Source: Magnaporthiopsis rhizophila (taxonomy: Eukaryota; Ascomycota; Sordariomycetes; Magnaporthales; Magnaporthaceae). Taken from it: 64,000 nucleotides of DNA. The stretch lies in assembly GCA_003049465.1 (NCBI GenBank), contig PYSS01000036.1, forward strand, positions 124,001-188,000. Reading direction: 5' to 3'. The stretch's first letter is position 1. Each line of letters begins with the position of its first letter. The notes below the pieces were generated by a model, which was given only the letters and a program-made list of their open reading frames with translations, had not been told where the DNA came from and did no database searches. The position numbers and the translations under genes were made by a program. Of the stretch, positions 21,504 through 33,327 are shown piece after piece.

Positions 21504-23368
21504 TCACATAACATTGTCGGCCAGATCCATGATATCCATCCTTGCGATGCGCTCCCTCGTCGGCCGAAGCTCGGCTGGGAACCAGTCGGCGAGCCGCCCC
21601 TCGGGCCGGCCCGGCGCCGCCGGCAGGTCGACTTTCTCGCATCCGCTCAGCATGAGGCCGACCGCAGTGCCCGAGAGCCAGGCCCAGATCATTCCCTCGC
21701 CGCAGTACCCGGCCGAAATCCACTCCCCAGGGTTCGGCTCGCCGACAGAAGAAGAACCGCCGGATGTCTTCCTCTCCTCGCCCTTCCTCATCGGAACCCT
21801 CCGCCCCGTAGTCTGCTCGTCCAGCCGGCCGACGAGCGGGAGAAAGTCGGCCGTGAAGGCAATGACTCCAGACCAAACGTCCCTGACGCGCGGGCCGCCG
21901 CCCGCCTCATCGGCGCCCCAGCGCGGCCTGAACACGGCGGGCATGATGCCCTCGAGGTGCGCGACCGTCAGCGCGTCGAGCCGCGAGTCGTCGTACACGC
22001 CGACCATGTCGGCCCCTTGCTTCGGGGCGCACGTGAACCCCCCGCCGATCATGAGCTCACCAGGAGCTTCGGTCGTCCCGGGCCGCTGTGTGACGTAGTC
22101 GAACGCCTGGCCGGCGTACACGAAACCCCATGAGCGATTGCCGCCCGTGCGTGGAAAATCGATGCCGGGCCGCTGCGCGCTCATGTGGGCTAGCACGCCG
22201 GTGGTTTTGCCATGCAGGCCGGGGACGAGGTGACCCGTGTAAGCGTTGGTGGCGTGCACCACATGTCTGGCACGGATAGCTCCCCGGGGCGTGGTGACCA
22301 GGTAGGGGAAGTTTTCGTCTGGTTGCAGAGCACCCGGCGGGGGCGGTGCGGACGCGTTGGTCCCGCCCAGGACGGATATCGAAGTTGCCGGCGTGTTGGT
22401 CTCGATGGAGAGGGAGTCCGGGGATTCTTTTAGGAGACCTTTCCATACGGATGATACCAGCCGGTACGGCCACAGGGCGCCAGCCTTGTATGAGATGGCG
22501 CCAATTACATGATGATTGACTTTGAATTTCTAGATTGCGTGTAGGGTTAAGGAGTTTCCCTTTTCGTCAGCAAGTCTCTCGAGGGCTGGTGTAGGCCCAA
22601 TGTCACCCCTAGTTTCATCCACAAAGAGGCAAGGATGGATGGCCTTCGAGCCCAGACACTCACCTCACGGGCCTCATCGGCAGTCCACGTCCGCACCTCA
22701 AACTCGGGCACCCATTTCCTGAGCGCCTCCACTTCTTCCAGCGCGGTCCGGAGACCCTCCTCGTTGTCCACAAAGAGGTCCACGGTGTCGACCTCGCGGC
22801 ACTCGGCCGTATCGATGCCTTCGGCAACACAGAGCCCCGTCAGGACGGGCAGGTGGCGCAACTGGAACCGCACCAGCGCCGCGGCGCGCTCGCCGGTGAC
22901 CGCGCCCTGCTTCAGCAAGCGTCCGACCGTCTCGTACGCTGTCGCCTTGATGTGGCCGCCGTTTCGGCCCGTGGCGCCCGAGCATAGCTGGCGCGCCTCG
23001 AGGACGACGACGCGCGGAAGCCCCTTGCGTGGTACCGCTTCATCATGCTCATCATGCTCCCCGGACGGCTTCTGCTGCTGCGACTGCGACTGCAAGAGCG
23101 AGCGCGCCACCGCGGCGCCAGTGATGCCCGACCCTATGATGACGACCTCGGCGTCGCGCGGCAGCTCCCGGGACTGAATATCGACCAGCCCCGGGTGCGG
23201 CGGGTCGAGCAGCCAAAAGGGCTGCGTTGGCGCCGCGTGCGGCAGCGGCGGTGGGGCCTTGGCGCGCTTGGCGACGGCGCTGAAGTCGGCCTCGAGCGTC
23301 TTGAGGACCGTGACCAGCGACTTGACCAGCTTGAACGGGGCCGCGAGCGAGGAGAAGACGGTGCCCAT
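21504..23368 (-). CDS. FAD-dependent oxidoreductase, DAO family (amine oxidase / PuuB-like)
   Basis: Two exons, 23368-22664 and 22529-21504 (donor GTGAGT, acceptor CTAG), encode 576 residues. The FAD-binding Rossmann motif is VVIIGSGITGAAVARSLL (GSGITG at residues 79-84), followed by VVVLEARQLCSGATGRNGGH, the hallmark of gamma-glutamylputrescine oxidase-like and sarcosine/D-amino-acid oxidase-like fungal enzymes. After the intron, VIGAISYKAGALWPYRLV and VVHATNAYTGHLVPGL fit the substrate domain, and ISAGYCGEGMIWAWLSG fits the C-terminal FAD contact. The reaction should be oxidative deamination of a secondary or primary amine using oxygen. A Ser/Gly-rich insert near the C terminus (KTSGGSSSVGEPNPGEW) looks lineage-specific. 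The N-terminal 60 residues have no clear targeting signal. Confidence 0.9.
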
Positions 23369-26300
23369 TTTTACAGCGCGCGGAGTGGCCGCAGACCAAA
23401 TTCGGAGAGGATTTTATCTGCAGCTGGGGTTTGGAGATACTCGTTCCCGACCGAGTTGATTTAAGCCGTGCGCGCACGCCCCACCTATGTTGGTTGAGAA
23501 AGGCGTCAACCTTGCTAGGCTCCAAATGGTGATAAACTTCAAGCAAGAGCGACCCTAGAAGCAAGAACAAAGCGCGGGAAAACTAAATCCTGTCTCTTTG
23601 TTGCGTCTTCTCGATACGAGATTTACCAAACTACACTGTTACTCTCAGTTTCCTAGTCCAGTCGAGTATTGAGGCTTCGACTGACTACCCGCCTACCCTT
23701 GCCCTCGTATCGAGCCCTCCAGATTATGTTTCTTCCACCAGATCCTTCCGACTATGCAAATCCATACATACTTCCATTTTTGCTGTGGCTTGTTTCCTTC
23801 TAAAAGCCCTGTAATATCGGCTGTTGTAATCGTCCAGTAGGAAACGAATCCGGCCATGGTCGTGTTGAATGTTCTATGGAGGGGAGTCCTTTTGTTCCTC
23901 CCCTATCAGAACACATCGACGCACTTTTTCCGTCCAGGGAGAGCTTCCGGCTCGCCTGGCATCTCGGTGCTTTGCGTGTTTAGTGTAAATTCAGGTGGCC
24001 ACGACAAGAATTCCTATCCATACATGTCCTGCCCGCGTCCGGCGTAGCTGACCGCTCGAGACATCTGCGAAAGAAACAAAAAAAAAAAAGTGAATGGTTT
24101 CGGGAACGCGGATAGTTACCATGGCAGGTGGCCGAGTCCAAGACGCACCGCAGATTTTGCATAAAAATCTCCCTCCTCCTTCTAGATAGGTAGCCCAGCC
24201 CCCTGAAAGAACCACCCCGAGTACGAGGAAGACGGAACAAATATGAGCTTGCGGCGAAGGAGATCACGAGACGTATTTTTCGAGTCCTGAAGTATCACTT
24301 TCACCCGCCACCTCCATCGTATCACGAAATGTTGCGATGCTGCGAGACGGCTTTCATTGGCGTCCTACGCGATGCGTAGAACTCATCAGACCTAAGCGTG
24401 TCGATGGCGCAGACTCTTCTATCCGACCACACTTCTTCTTTTGCTGGCTTTCTAAGTCCAATATCTGTATCGCACTTTCTCCGGCCGGTGCCGCTTCTGC
24501 CCCTTGTAGTTTCTATTTGTCCCTATCCCTCACCAGGCGCCAACACCCAAGACAACACCACTCGAAACTACAGTACCTTACAATGCGAAGTACGCCGTGA
24601 GCGGTCCGGTTGATAGCATCTGGCAAGCAGCTGCTGAATTGCCTTGACAGCTACACTCCTGGCTGTGGCACCAGTGCCTAGCCAGAAATGGCGAGCTGCA
24701 TAGACCAGGGGGCTGTCACCATGCACGGCACGGTCTACTCCGACCTGTTCGAGCCGCTTTTGAGAACCGCGTGCCGGCCACCACCCATCGCCACTTTATT
24801 CCTCATCGCCGACAGGGGCCGATCCCCGAAACCGAGATCCCATCAGGACGTTGGCCGTCTTGGTCTTGGCCAAGACCGTTCTTCTTCTTGGCCCAGGCAA
24901 GGAGTACTCTATCACCGAGGCAGCCCCAACACCTTCCAAAGTCCCTGGGAAGGCCACCGGACCCCGTTCATAACGTCTCACCCCGCATCACCCCAGCCCG
25001 CGTCCCCATCAAAGCCTATGGGGCTGTCCGTTGGCGCCATCACTGGTCTCCTGGTGAGGGTAGTTGCAGCGGTAGTACTGGCCATTGCGGCAGCTCTATC
25101 CCTTCCACATACTACGAAGCGGTGTGTCAACGCCGACGCCGCACCATCCGCCCCCGAGACTGCCCAAGACCGCCCGAGACGGAAACCAACGTGGCGGAAT
25201 GCAGGACAGACGGGGCCAAATGCGAGATTAGGCGGCCAATGCCTCATGAAACGGACGGAGTTCATCTACCTGTTGAAATTGATTGGGTATCCAATCGCTC
25301 ATAGGGAGAGCGCGCAATGCTACGAGCCGACAGGGACAGAGCCCATCATCATTGAGCGTGTTGAAAGACCGGGCGAGAGCCGGCATATTGGAGAGGGACA
25401 AAAGATGGTGGACATTACAAGATGTGATTGGGTTACTGTACAACTAATGGAATACGAAATGCTCATCATTCGAAAAGGGCGACAAGCAAACACGGAGATT
25501 GGATGCGGATAACTGTCAAGTGTCGACAAGGACCTGCCTCTAGCTGCTTTGCGCCAGACCGCGATCTGCCTCCGCTGTTTGCTTTCCTGTGGCGGTTTCC
25601 GTAACACGCAGTCTCGGGAGATTCGCACGCAGTTCCACAGGCGGAAGCAAGCAGAGAATGCTGCCATGCTGCCGTGGAACCGTAGAAATCCATCCGACTT
25701 GCTCATCCCATCAAGACACCTAGCCCGTTTGCTCGCAGGAGTAGCGGCTGCCCGCGTTCCGTTGGGCGTGCTCCACCGTCTCGGCCGATTCAAAGATCCC
25801 GTGCGAGTGCCCATTGGCCGACATGTCACAACAACGGCAGGTACGCGTGAGAGCAAGGGAAGCCACATCCGATCCAACAGTGAATGGGCTGCCTCTCTGT
25901 GCGCCGCCAGACAAAAAAAATCTGCTGGGCCCAAACAAAAACTGGATGTCAGAGACCACTTTGTGCTCTCCCTCCATCTTTCCTCCTCCCACCGCCACTC
26001 TAGTCCCCCCTCCCACCAGTGCTCTCCTACAACAACCAAGAGTCTAGCCCTCGCTTCAGTACTCTTGAGGTCGCCGCCGAGCCACCATTCGTTTCTCGCC
26101 CTGCGGCAGGTCAGCACCTCCTCACCCCATACTCACATTGCCGGAGCCATTCGTCTCTCGGAGCGGGAACTAGATCGTCGTACGCCTTCTTGGTCATTCG
26201 CTTCACCTGCCTTGGCGCCATCGCACGCGTTACCCGGACGCGTCTCCTCGACTTCACCCGACTACAGCTCCGTGTCTGGCAGGTTGAGTGCCCTGCCACC

Positions 26301-26463
26301 TCTCGACACGTGTCTGGTCGGCTTTGCGTCTCCACGGAACTTACGAGACTTCCATATTTCTACTCTCTTTCAATCTCGGCTTCGCATCTTTTCCCATCTT
26401 CCAGGTCTGGCCCGGCCCTTCAGGATACTCCACAGAGCCTATTCTCTACTGTCCGCAGCAGCC
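23369..26463. other. Long intergenic region, no gene supported
   Basis: 3.1 kb between the oxidoreductase (minus) and the aspartic protease (plus), both reading outward. Two long plus-strand frames (24688-25512, and 25549 running into the protease start) contain no conserved motif or signal peptide. The second is simply the stop-free 5' leader of the protease, rich in CT tracts. Possible non-coding transcripts cannot be excluded. Confidence 0.45.
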
Positions 26464-27946
26464 ATGCTCTTCCGCTTCTTCGTTTCGCTGGTCGCCTTTT
26501 CCGCCCTGGCGGCCGGCTTCTGGTCCCCTTTCACCTCGACCAAGCAGAAAGGCCACTTCAAAGTCGACCAGGTCCGAAACTCCGGTGCCCGGCGCAACGG
26601 TCCGGCCGAATACGCCTTTGCCCATCTCAAGTACGGGCTCGAGGCGCCCGAGGGCCTCGCCAAGGCCGCCTCGCGAGTCTCTAAGCTGAGCGGCGCGGAC
26701 GGACCTGCAGGAAGTGAGACAATTGATATCCCACTCCCATCATTCCCAGTCGCCTGACAGGTATCCAATCCATCCAGAGGCTAATATATGAAACTCTCCA
26801 GCCGGCGAGGTCCCGGCATGGGCTCAGGAGTTCGATATCGAGTATCTTAGCCCCGTCATGGTTGGCGACCCAGGCCAGCTGGTGTTTCTCAACTTCGACA
26901 CGGGCTCATCCGACACGTACGAAGCGAGCCCCCGCCATAGCCTCGGAGACTCTCCGCTATAATCCCCATGTGCTGACTGGTGATTCTCGTGCAGGTGGAT
27001 GTATAGCTCGGAGACTCTTGTTGGGCACATGGGAGGTCAGCGTTTTTATGCTCCTGAAAAGTCCAACAAGGCCGAGAAGATCAAAAATGCAACCTGGTAT
27101 ATCCAGTACGGTAGGGCTTCCCCTCAAAAGGCTGCTTCACTTTTTGGTTGAGAGATACCCAGACTGATGCGCGGAACAGGCGACGGGAGCTCTGCTAACG
27201 GCATTGCCTATCGGGATCTGATGTCCATCGGTGATCTCCGCATTCCCAACATGACGATCCAAACCGCGTCGTCCGTCTCGGTAATGATAATGGAGGACCT
27301 GAACATGTCTGGTCTTGCCGGACTCAGCATCAACCACCCCAGCACCGTCGTCCCCAAGCAGCCGTCGCTGCTTGACATGCTTGAGCCCGTTCTGGAGGAG
27401 CACGTCTTCACCGCAGACCTGAGGTACGGCGACACGGGCCGTTACCGATTCGGCAAGATCGACACGAGCGACTACGTCGGCGACATCAAGTGGGCAAAGA
27501 TGAACAGGACGTCCAAGTTCTGGCAGTTTGACCTCAACGGCGTCCACGTGGGCGACGACCCGGCCTGGTACTTTGCCAGCTGGCCCATGATCGTCGACAC
27601 GGGCACGACTTTGATGCTGGTGCAGCCGGACCTGGCCGAGATGTACTACGCCAAGGTCCCGGGAGCCTTGTATGATGACTGGTATGCCTCGTACAGCTTC
27701 CCGTGCAATCAGTCAGACTCGCTGCCCGATTGGGAGTTCGACATCGCGGGCCTGCGCGGCAAGGTTCCGGGCCGATACTTCAACTACCAGAACGTATCCG
27801 AGACGGAGTGCTACGGCGGTATCCAACCCTTCCCGATGGACCTGGGCTTCGGCATCCTCGGCGACGTCTTTCTCAAGGCAGTGCTTGCCGTGTTTGATGT
27901 GCAGAACAAAACCGTCGGGTTTGCCAACAAGGAGCTCAAGGCTTAG
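26464..27946 (+). CDS. Secreted pepsin-like aspartic protease (family A1)
   Basis: Four exons, 26464-26713, 26802-26916, 26995-27110 and 27180-27946, give 415 residues. The ATG at 26464 starts a signal peptide (FRFFVSLVAFSALAAGF); the open frame upstream is leader. A basic propeptide (KQKGHFKVDQVRNSGARRNG) is followed by the mature enzyme. Catalytic Asp116 lies in FDTGSSDTW, which spans the second intron, and the second catalytic Asp300 lies in VDTGTTLML. The flap Tyr region is WYIQYGDGSSANG, spanning the third intron. The C terminus ends in the usual hydrophobic strand AVFDVQNKTVGFANK, without a GPI or membrane anchor, so the enzyme is expected in the medium or vacuole. Length and layout match penicillopepsin/aspergillopepsin-type acid proteases. 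Confidence 0.93.
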
Positions 27947-29554
27947 GGCGGCTACCGTCGGATTATCCCAGATCATTCAGTATTAGCTGCTGGGCGGAAG
28001 GGCTGGCGTGTCTGCATCCGGGATTTTCGTGGAGGCAGTGCTGCGTTGGGTTTATGGTATTTGCAATGTTTTGAAGAAAGACGGCTTGACTGCAAGTCTA
28101 TAAGGGTAGAAGGCTGGCAGGTAGTATAATACACTACTCGTACTGGGAGTTGATACACCAGACTTGACCCATCTGACGTATCGAGGATGTGTGGGCGTCG
28201 GAAACCTAAACAGTAGAGAGATGGAGGGATGACGAAGGAGCTCAAAGGAGCGGCCGTGTTCGAGAACGTGGTCCGATTCGTTTGGCGCCTGTGTCGAAGC
28301 CCGATGGCGGACGTGTCAGGCGGATGCAGGAACCAACTGTCGACTCGGCTTGCCGCAGCGCCCGTGCCAGGGAGAGCTGGGACGGTAATCCGAGGCTGGC
28401 TCGCGGTCAACTACGAGGACTGGGCACACAGACCATAATTGTCTAGCGTTGTTGCCGACGCCGTCTCTTCCATTCTTCTGCGGACAGGCCCTGGGTCCTA
28501 CCGCGCCGAGCGGACCCGGCAGACATTTCATTCTTGTGTGCACCCGGACCTATGCACGGGCAGTCCAGGCGGAAGAGATCGGCACAGACTGCCGCCCAAG
28601 CGCCTGTGTCCAGGCCCGAATCGGAGGCGAGTAATGGCCCCGCAGGTTCTGGGACGAAATGTCGAATCAAGGGACGGCAGAGCCCGGGATTGCCCACGGC
28701 CTTGATTGGTGATGGTGCCTGTGCCGTGCCGTGCGTCCCCTCGCAGATGTGCGGTCTGGACTCTTGGGGCGTTTGGCCCACAAAGCCTGACGGCCCTTCT
28801 GCAGGTAGGTACCGAGGTAAGCAACATGATATCCGGAGTTGGACGAAATTATGGTATTTGGTCATCTTGGACCCAGCGTGATGAGTTTCCAATTCCGACT
28901 CCAGAAAGAACACTTGACAAATCTGCCAATTTGCCCTTCCGCACACTGAAAGAAGCTGGCTCGTTGTATTTCTCCAAGACAGTATAACTGATGCCATGGC
29001 AGCCAAAAAAGACCCATTCTCCCCTCATCTCATCCCCATCCTCCATCTCCAGTTCCCTCCTTCCCCGCAATGCTGTGTGTGTGTGTGTAGGATGTGGTAA
29101 TGGTATGTGGTGTTAATCAATTCTCCTGAAACACTTTCCTTCCATGACGATTCAACGTGGATTTGTCTGAGACAAAAACAAATGCATAAAAAGAAAAAGC
29201 AGAGCAAAACCCCAGACCAAAACAAGCAAATGAACAAATAAGCCAACAAAACACACAAAGTCCCGAGAAAAAACAACCACCTTTCCCACACTTGCACGTA
29301 GCATCTTCCGAGAAGGAAGACGCTAGCAACAGATGAGGGGAAGTGGGGAGAGGAAACAGTGATGACCCCATTGACGGAGGTGCCGGCCGATGGCAGCGTT
29401 GCGGTGGAAGCCCGCCGTGTCGTCAAGGATTCGTATGGGCTCGAGTGGTGGGGCTCCGTCAGATGGTTTCGGGATCCCGTCTGGCGCGAAGGAACGTCGG
29501 GCTCTAGCTCTGGGGTGGGTGGGACCTGGTCCGCTCGTACTGAGAAGTAGATAG

Positions 29555-29588
<34 letters not shown>

Positions 29589-29876
29589 GTATCCAATCCA
29601 AGCAAGCCAGCCCGCCCGCCCGAGAGTCTGCGGGGGTTTATTATAAGGTCGTATTGAGTGCACCGCACGCGCGTGCGCGCACGCCAGGGCTTTGTCCGAT
29701 CGAGAGTGGCGAGTGGGAAGAAAGGGTGTCGAGACAAGCCGTGCGTGTGCGTGGGTAACATAAAGACATCAGGGAGAGAGAGGTGTGGGAGCTGGTGAGA
29801 AGTAGCCGAGCCCCTACGAGGGAGAATTATCCAAGTTTTTTTTTTCCCCCGGGCAGTCCGTAGGCAGCGGCGTTGT
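27947..29876. other. Convergent intergenic region, no gene seen
   Basis: 1.93 kb between the 3' ends of the protease (plus) and the coiled-coil gene (minus). It contains a short TG dinucleotide run at about 29076-29088 and a run of 30 A at 29557-29586. No frame carries a motif. Confidence 0.45.
29557..29586 (+). repeat. Run of 30 A
   Basis: A pure A30 tract lies roughly 290 bases downstream of the stop of the minus-strand coiled-coil gene. I see no target-site duplication or retroposed gene beside it. Confidence 0.85.
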
Positions 29877-30875
29877 TCACGCATCCCTCTCACGATCACC
29901 GTCTGTATTGAAAACAAAAAGGGCATGTTAGCGAATATGCCCATTAAAAGTTTCCGGACTGCTTCTTGTGTCTTCTTGCGCCCGGGCATACTCACCCTCG
30001 CTCTCAGTCGGGGTGGGTGGGAGTGCGCCGGGGACGGCCTGGCGCGAGGCCCTGGCCGTCCCGGGGCGGGAGCCGTACTTGCTGCTGGCGTCCTCTTGGA
30101 GGACCTGCTGTTGCTGCTCGCCCTGGCCAGGTTGGCCCTGCTGCTGGGCGCCGTCAAAGGCGCCCGCGACGGCGGTCCGCGGGTGGAGCGATCCGCTGCT
30201 GCTGCCGGCGGCGGCGCCGGTGCTGTTGGGGGGGCTGCCGCCGCCGCGGAGGCGAGCCTCCATCTCCTTGATGCGGGCCTCGAGGGCCTCGAGCTCGGCG
30301 GTCCGACTGTCGATCTCTTGCTTCCTGCCAAGACGGAAAAAAAGGCGTCAGAAAGCCGGGTTCGGAGTAGACAATATTGAAATCCAAGTTGGGATTCCGG
30401 AGGCGAGCAAGGTGCATCTCGAACCAGGTGCTGGCCCTCTAGTCCGATGTGCTGGGGCTGGGGCTTGGCTGGGCCGGGGTCCAAGGTAGGAGGATGCTCA
30501 CCGCTTGACCACCTTCTCATCCAGATCCGCCACGCTGTTCTCAATCCGGAAGATGTCGACCAGCTCTGCCGAGAAGGACTTTGCAATTGTCCTGTGCGTT
30601 GGGCAAATGGGAGCCGTTAGTAAAACGAGGCGATTCTGAGCAAACCTGGCGGTTGGGCTGCGTGCTGTTGACGGGCGTGAAGCTTGCGGAGACGGCGGTG
30701 ACCCCGCGGTGGTTGGCCACCAAATCTTGACGCTCCAACAGCTGGTCGGTCCCAGCTCGACCGTCAAGCGCGCCTGCGTAGCTCAACGAAGACATGGCGG
30801 GGAGCAAACTCACGATTGCGGGCGGCGGCCGTTGGGCTTCCAGTCGCGGTCGAGCTCCTCGTCGCTGAGAGTCAT
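29877..30875 (-). CDS. Small conserved coiled-coil protein, function unknown
   Basis: My model has four exons, 30875-30814, 30591-30502, 30324-29996 and 29902-29877, encoding 168 residues. The 222-base first intron is supported by a perfect GTGAGT donor, a TACTAAC branch site and a CACAG acceptor. Splicing restores one frame reading MTLSDEELDRDWKPNG, then TIAKSFSAELVDIFRIENSV. A heptad-rich coiled coil follows (KQEIDSRTAELEALEARIKE, about residues 51-75). The rest is low-complexity Ser/Gly/Gln sequence ending in acidic and basic residues (ESEGDGDRERDA). The conserved N terminus and coiled coil suggest a scaffold or heteromeric partner, but I do not recognise the family. Alternative splicing of intron 1 is possible, because open sequence also exists inside it. 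Confidence 0.72.
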
Positions 30876-31670
30876 TATGTCGGATTAAAAGAACAGAACA
30901 AGACAAAAAGGAATGGGTATATATGTGTCGTCCAAGGGGTTCTGCTCTCTGCGGTGGTCGGTTGCACAGAGACAAAACAACAACAAAAAAAAAACCAAGA
31001 AGGAAAAGGGAAGAAAAAGAGACCAGGTGTGTGGTAGTTGTGGCTTTTTGTTGCTGCTGCTGTGGTTGGTTTAGACAAGGCCGCTTGATTCGATTCGACG
31101 AGCCAGGAATTGGAGTCGGTCGGGGGTTCTTAGGGTCTCAACTGGGTTGGCAAGGAAAAAAAAATAGGGGGCAAAACGGGGGCCAGGGCGGAGTTCCCGT
31201 CCCTAATAATTGGGTTTGGGTTTGCCGTTTCCGGGTGCGTTCTCCCCCAAGAAGTTCGGCCCGTCGATGCAGGTGCACCTGGCGTGTTACAGCGCTCCGC
31301 AGGCTGGTGCCAGGGGGAAAAAAAAAGTGAAATCGGAAGTTTCTACCGCGAGAGCGAGGCAGCGAGGCTAAAGAGACGGAGGACGAATAGGTTCGCTGGC
31401 ATGGAGGAGAGCGGGCTGGCTGGATGACGGATATATATAAATAAATTTCCCCGGTCGTCTAGGGAGACACTAACTACACCCTCTTGTGTGCACTCGCAAT
31501 CAAAAAGGGATGGATGGACATGCTCAGCTCACTCGCACACAAGGCCCGAACAATACATATTCTACATGCAGCAGCAGCAGCAGCATCCAGGTGATGCAAC
31601 GAGGGGGTCAAGCGCTGGATGCACGCACTCTGCATGTTTTGCTTCACAAGCACGCACACGGCTCCGATCC

Positions 31671-31714
31671 AGCACAGCACAGCACAGCACAGCACAGCAC
31701 AGCACAGCACAGCA
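31671..31714 (+). repeat. (AGCAC)8 pentanucleotide microsatellite
   Basis: Eight exact copies of AGCAC followed by AGCA. Lies in non-coding sequence. Perfect copies imply recent slippage. Confidence 0.95.
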
Positions 31715-32695
31715 AGTTGGATATGGTGTCAGTGGGCGGCAAAGTGGGCGTGTGGTGCCAGTTGGTCAGGGGCTGCGGCCACAGGGGTATATGGTGGGGT
31801 CGAAGGAGGTCATCCCGAGTTGGCCTGCAGACAAGTTGGCTGTGGGACACCACTGTTGGGGTTTCGTCTCAATCTGCTCCGTCGCCTGCCCGTGGCCAGT
31901 CAACCGCAGGTTCAAGCTTGAGCAAAAATTGAAACAAAATAAAAACGGCCACCACTTGCAACCGGCCGCCGGCTCCTTGGTCAACCAACTTTAGCGCGGC
32001 ACGCCAAATAACGCAGAAATTCGAATTGTGGCTGGCTCGCCGAGCGAATTTCCACTGGCATTGCGGAATCAACCCCCAGCATTGACGGCTCGTGCTTTTT
32101 GTGGGGTTGATTGGCCCGTTGGGCAGGGGTGGGATTTGGGAGCTGGAGGCGCCGAGTTTATGCAACTGCCCCTCAAATTCAATCAACTTGAGGGTGGCTC
32201 AATGCGAAATCGGCCTTGGGCGATCGCGCTCCCAGGCCCATAAGAATCCAATCTCGCGCCCGCTTGAGAGGCAATCCTCAGCCCCCAAAAAGAAAAATGA
32301 GGACCCTCAAAGGGGAGAGCGACCCTGACGTCTTGTCTTGTCTGGTCCGTTCCCCTTTTATTTCCCCCTTCTCCTTTCCGGCGCCTTCCTCCACTCTATT
32401 TACAGTTGTAGAGGTAGGTGGCAGCGGGATGCCGTTATTTTCCTCCCATTGGGCAACCTACAGACGTCAGGCAAAAGAGGCAAAAAGCCCCATGACGGCT
32501 CTGCGCAACCATCGCAGGGGTCACTCCCATCAATCGCCTCCATCCCAAGCCTCTGTGGCGTGCAACGTCAATCAATCGGGCTGGCCCAGCCGACCGCTAA
32601 AATATCTACCCGGTCAACCCGACCACGGTCAAACCTACCGGTAACGAGATGGAGATGCAACACCGCAATGTGCCTGGCATTCGTTTTGGCGTCCA

Positions 32696-32715
32696 CCTAG
32701 CCTAGCCTAGCCTAG
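32696..32715 (+). repeat. (CCTAG)4 short tandem repeat
   Basis: Four exact copies of CCTAG in non-coding sequence. The unit is not the fungal telomere unit CCCTAA. Confidence 0.9.
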
Positions 32716-33327
32716 CCACCCCGGCAACGAGCCTGCAGACATTGCGACGTCGTACTTCGGTTGATTTTTGTCTGGATGGCACGCGGGAAAACAAAAACCT
32801 GGCCCTGTGCAGAATGACCGCTATGAGGCACTGGGCGAGGCTCGCCCGACTTACACGCGCACGCCCAATCTGAGACCGCCCAGCGAGTCATTGCGATCAG
32901 CCCCCAAAACCCGTCATTTCCAGGCCAGGGGTTGTTAGGTTATTGTCGCCGCGGATCCGATGACAGCAGCCACCAGACGCTCATTCCCCTGGCGCAGGAC
33001 GGAATTTGGGTCAGGCTGTGGTGGAGCATCATGTGCACGGCCTCCCGTCATTATATGCTTCCTGCGTTCGATTTCCGGCATCCAAGGAAACCTGGGATGT
33101 GTTCTGCTGATCCCGTGTGGACCTGTCCAATATCTACCATTTCAGATCCAATATCCGGAAATGACTGTATACCCAAAATAAAGAAAATAACGGCACACAT
33201 ACACAACGCGCGCGCAGGCCATTACAGTATCACGACAGACATGTTTGCACTCTCCAATCTTAGATCGCGAGCACGTCTTCCCATAAATGTATTGGAAGAA
33301 ACGGCAACGGCAACGCAAACACGTTCA

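Larger units (their letters stand above)
30876..33327. other. Long intergenic region with microsatellites
   Basis: 2.45 kb between the promoter of the coiled-coil gene and the 3' end of the next minus-strand gene. It contains a CAG trinucleotide run at about 31568-31584, the AGCAC pentanucleotide array at 31671-31714 and a CCTAG array at 32696-32715. Frames with repeated Ala/Gln or Cys are products of these repeats. No gene supported. Confidence 0.45.

Noticed and set aside
10777..23368. P450, FAD monooxygenase and DAO oxidoreductase considered as one biosynthetic cluster
   Set aside because: LHS1, a housekeeping gene, lies between them and there is no PKS, NRPS, prenyltransferase or terpene synthase in the window.
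24688..25512. Open frame of 274 codons, plus strand
   Set aside because: Composition changes along its length, no motif, signal peptide or splice partner, and several overlapping frames of similar length exist. Most likely leader or intergenic DNA of the protease region.
25549..26463. N-terminal extension of the aspartic protease frame
   Set aside because: The frame is open but the signal peptide begins at the ATG at 26464, and the extension is CT-rich leader-like sequence without protein character.
29557..29586. A30 tract considered as the tail of a retrotransposon (LINE-type)
   Set aside because: No reverse transcriptase frame, no promoter-like 5' end and no target-site duplication visible beside it.
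31671..31714. Tandem repeat considered as CRISPR array
   Set aside because: No spacers, 5-base unit, eukaryotic context. Simple microsatellite.
32696..32715. CCTAG repeat considered as an interstitial telomere
   Set aside because: Unit differs from the fungal telomere unit (CCCTAA) and has only four copies.
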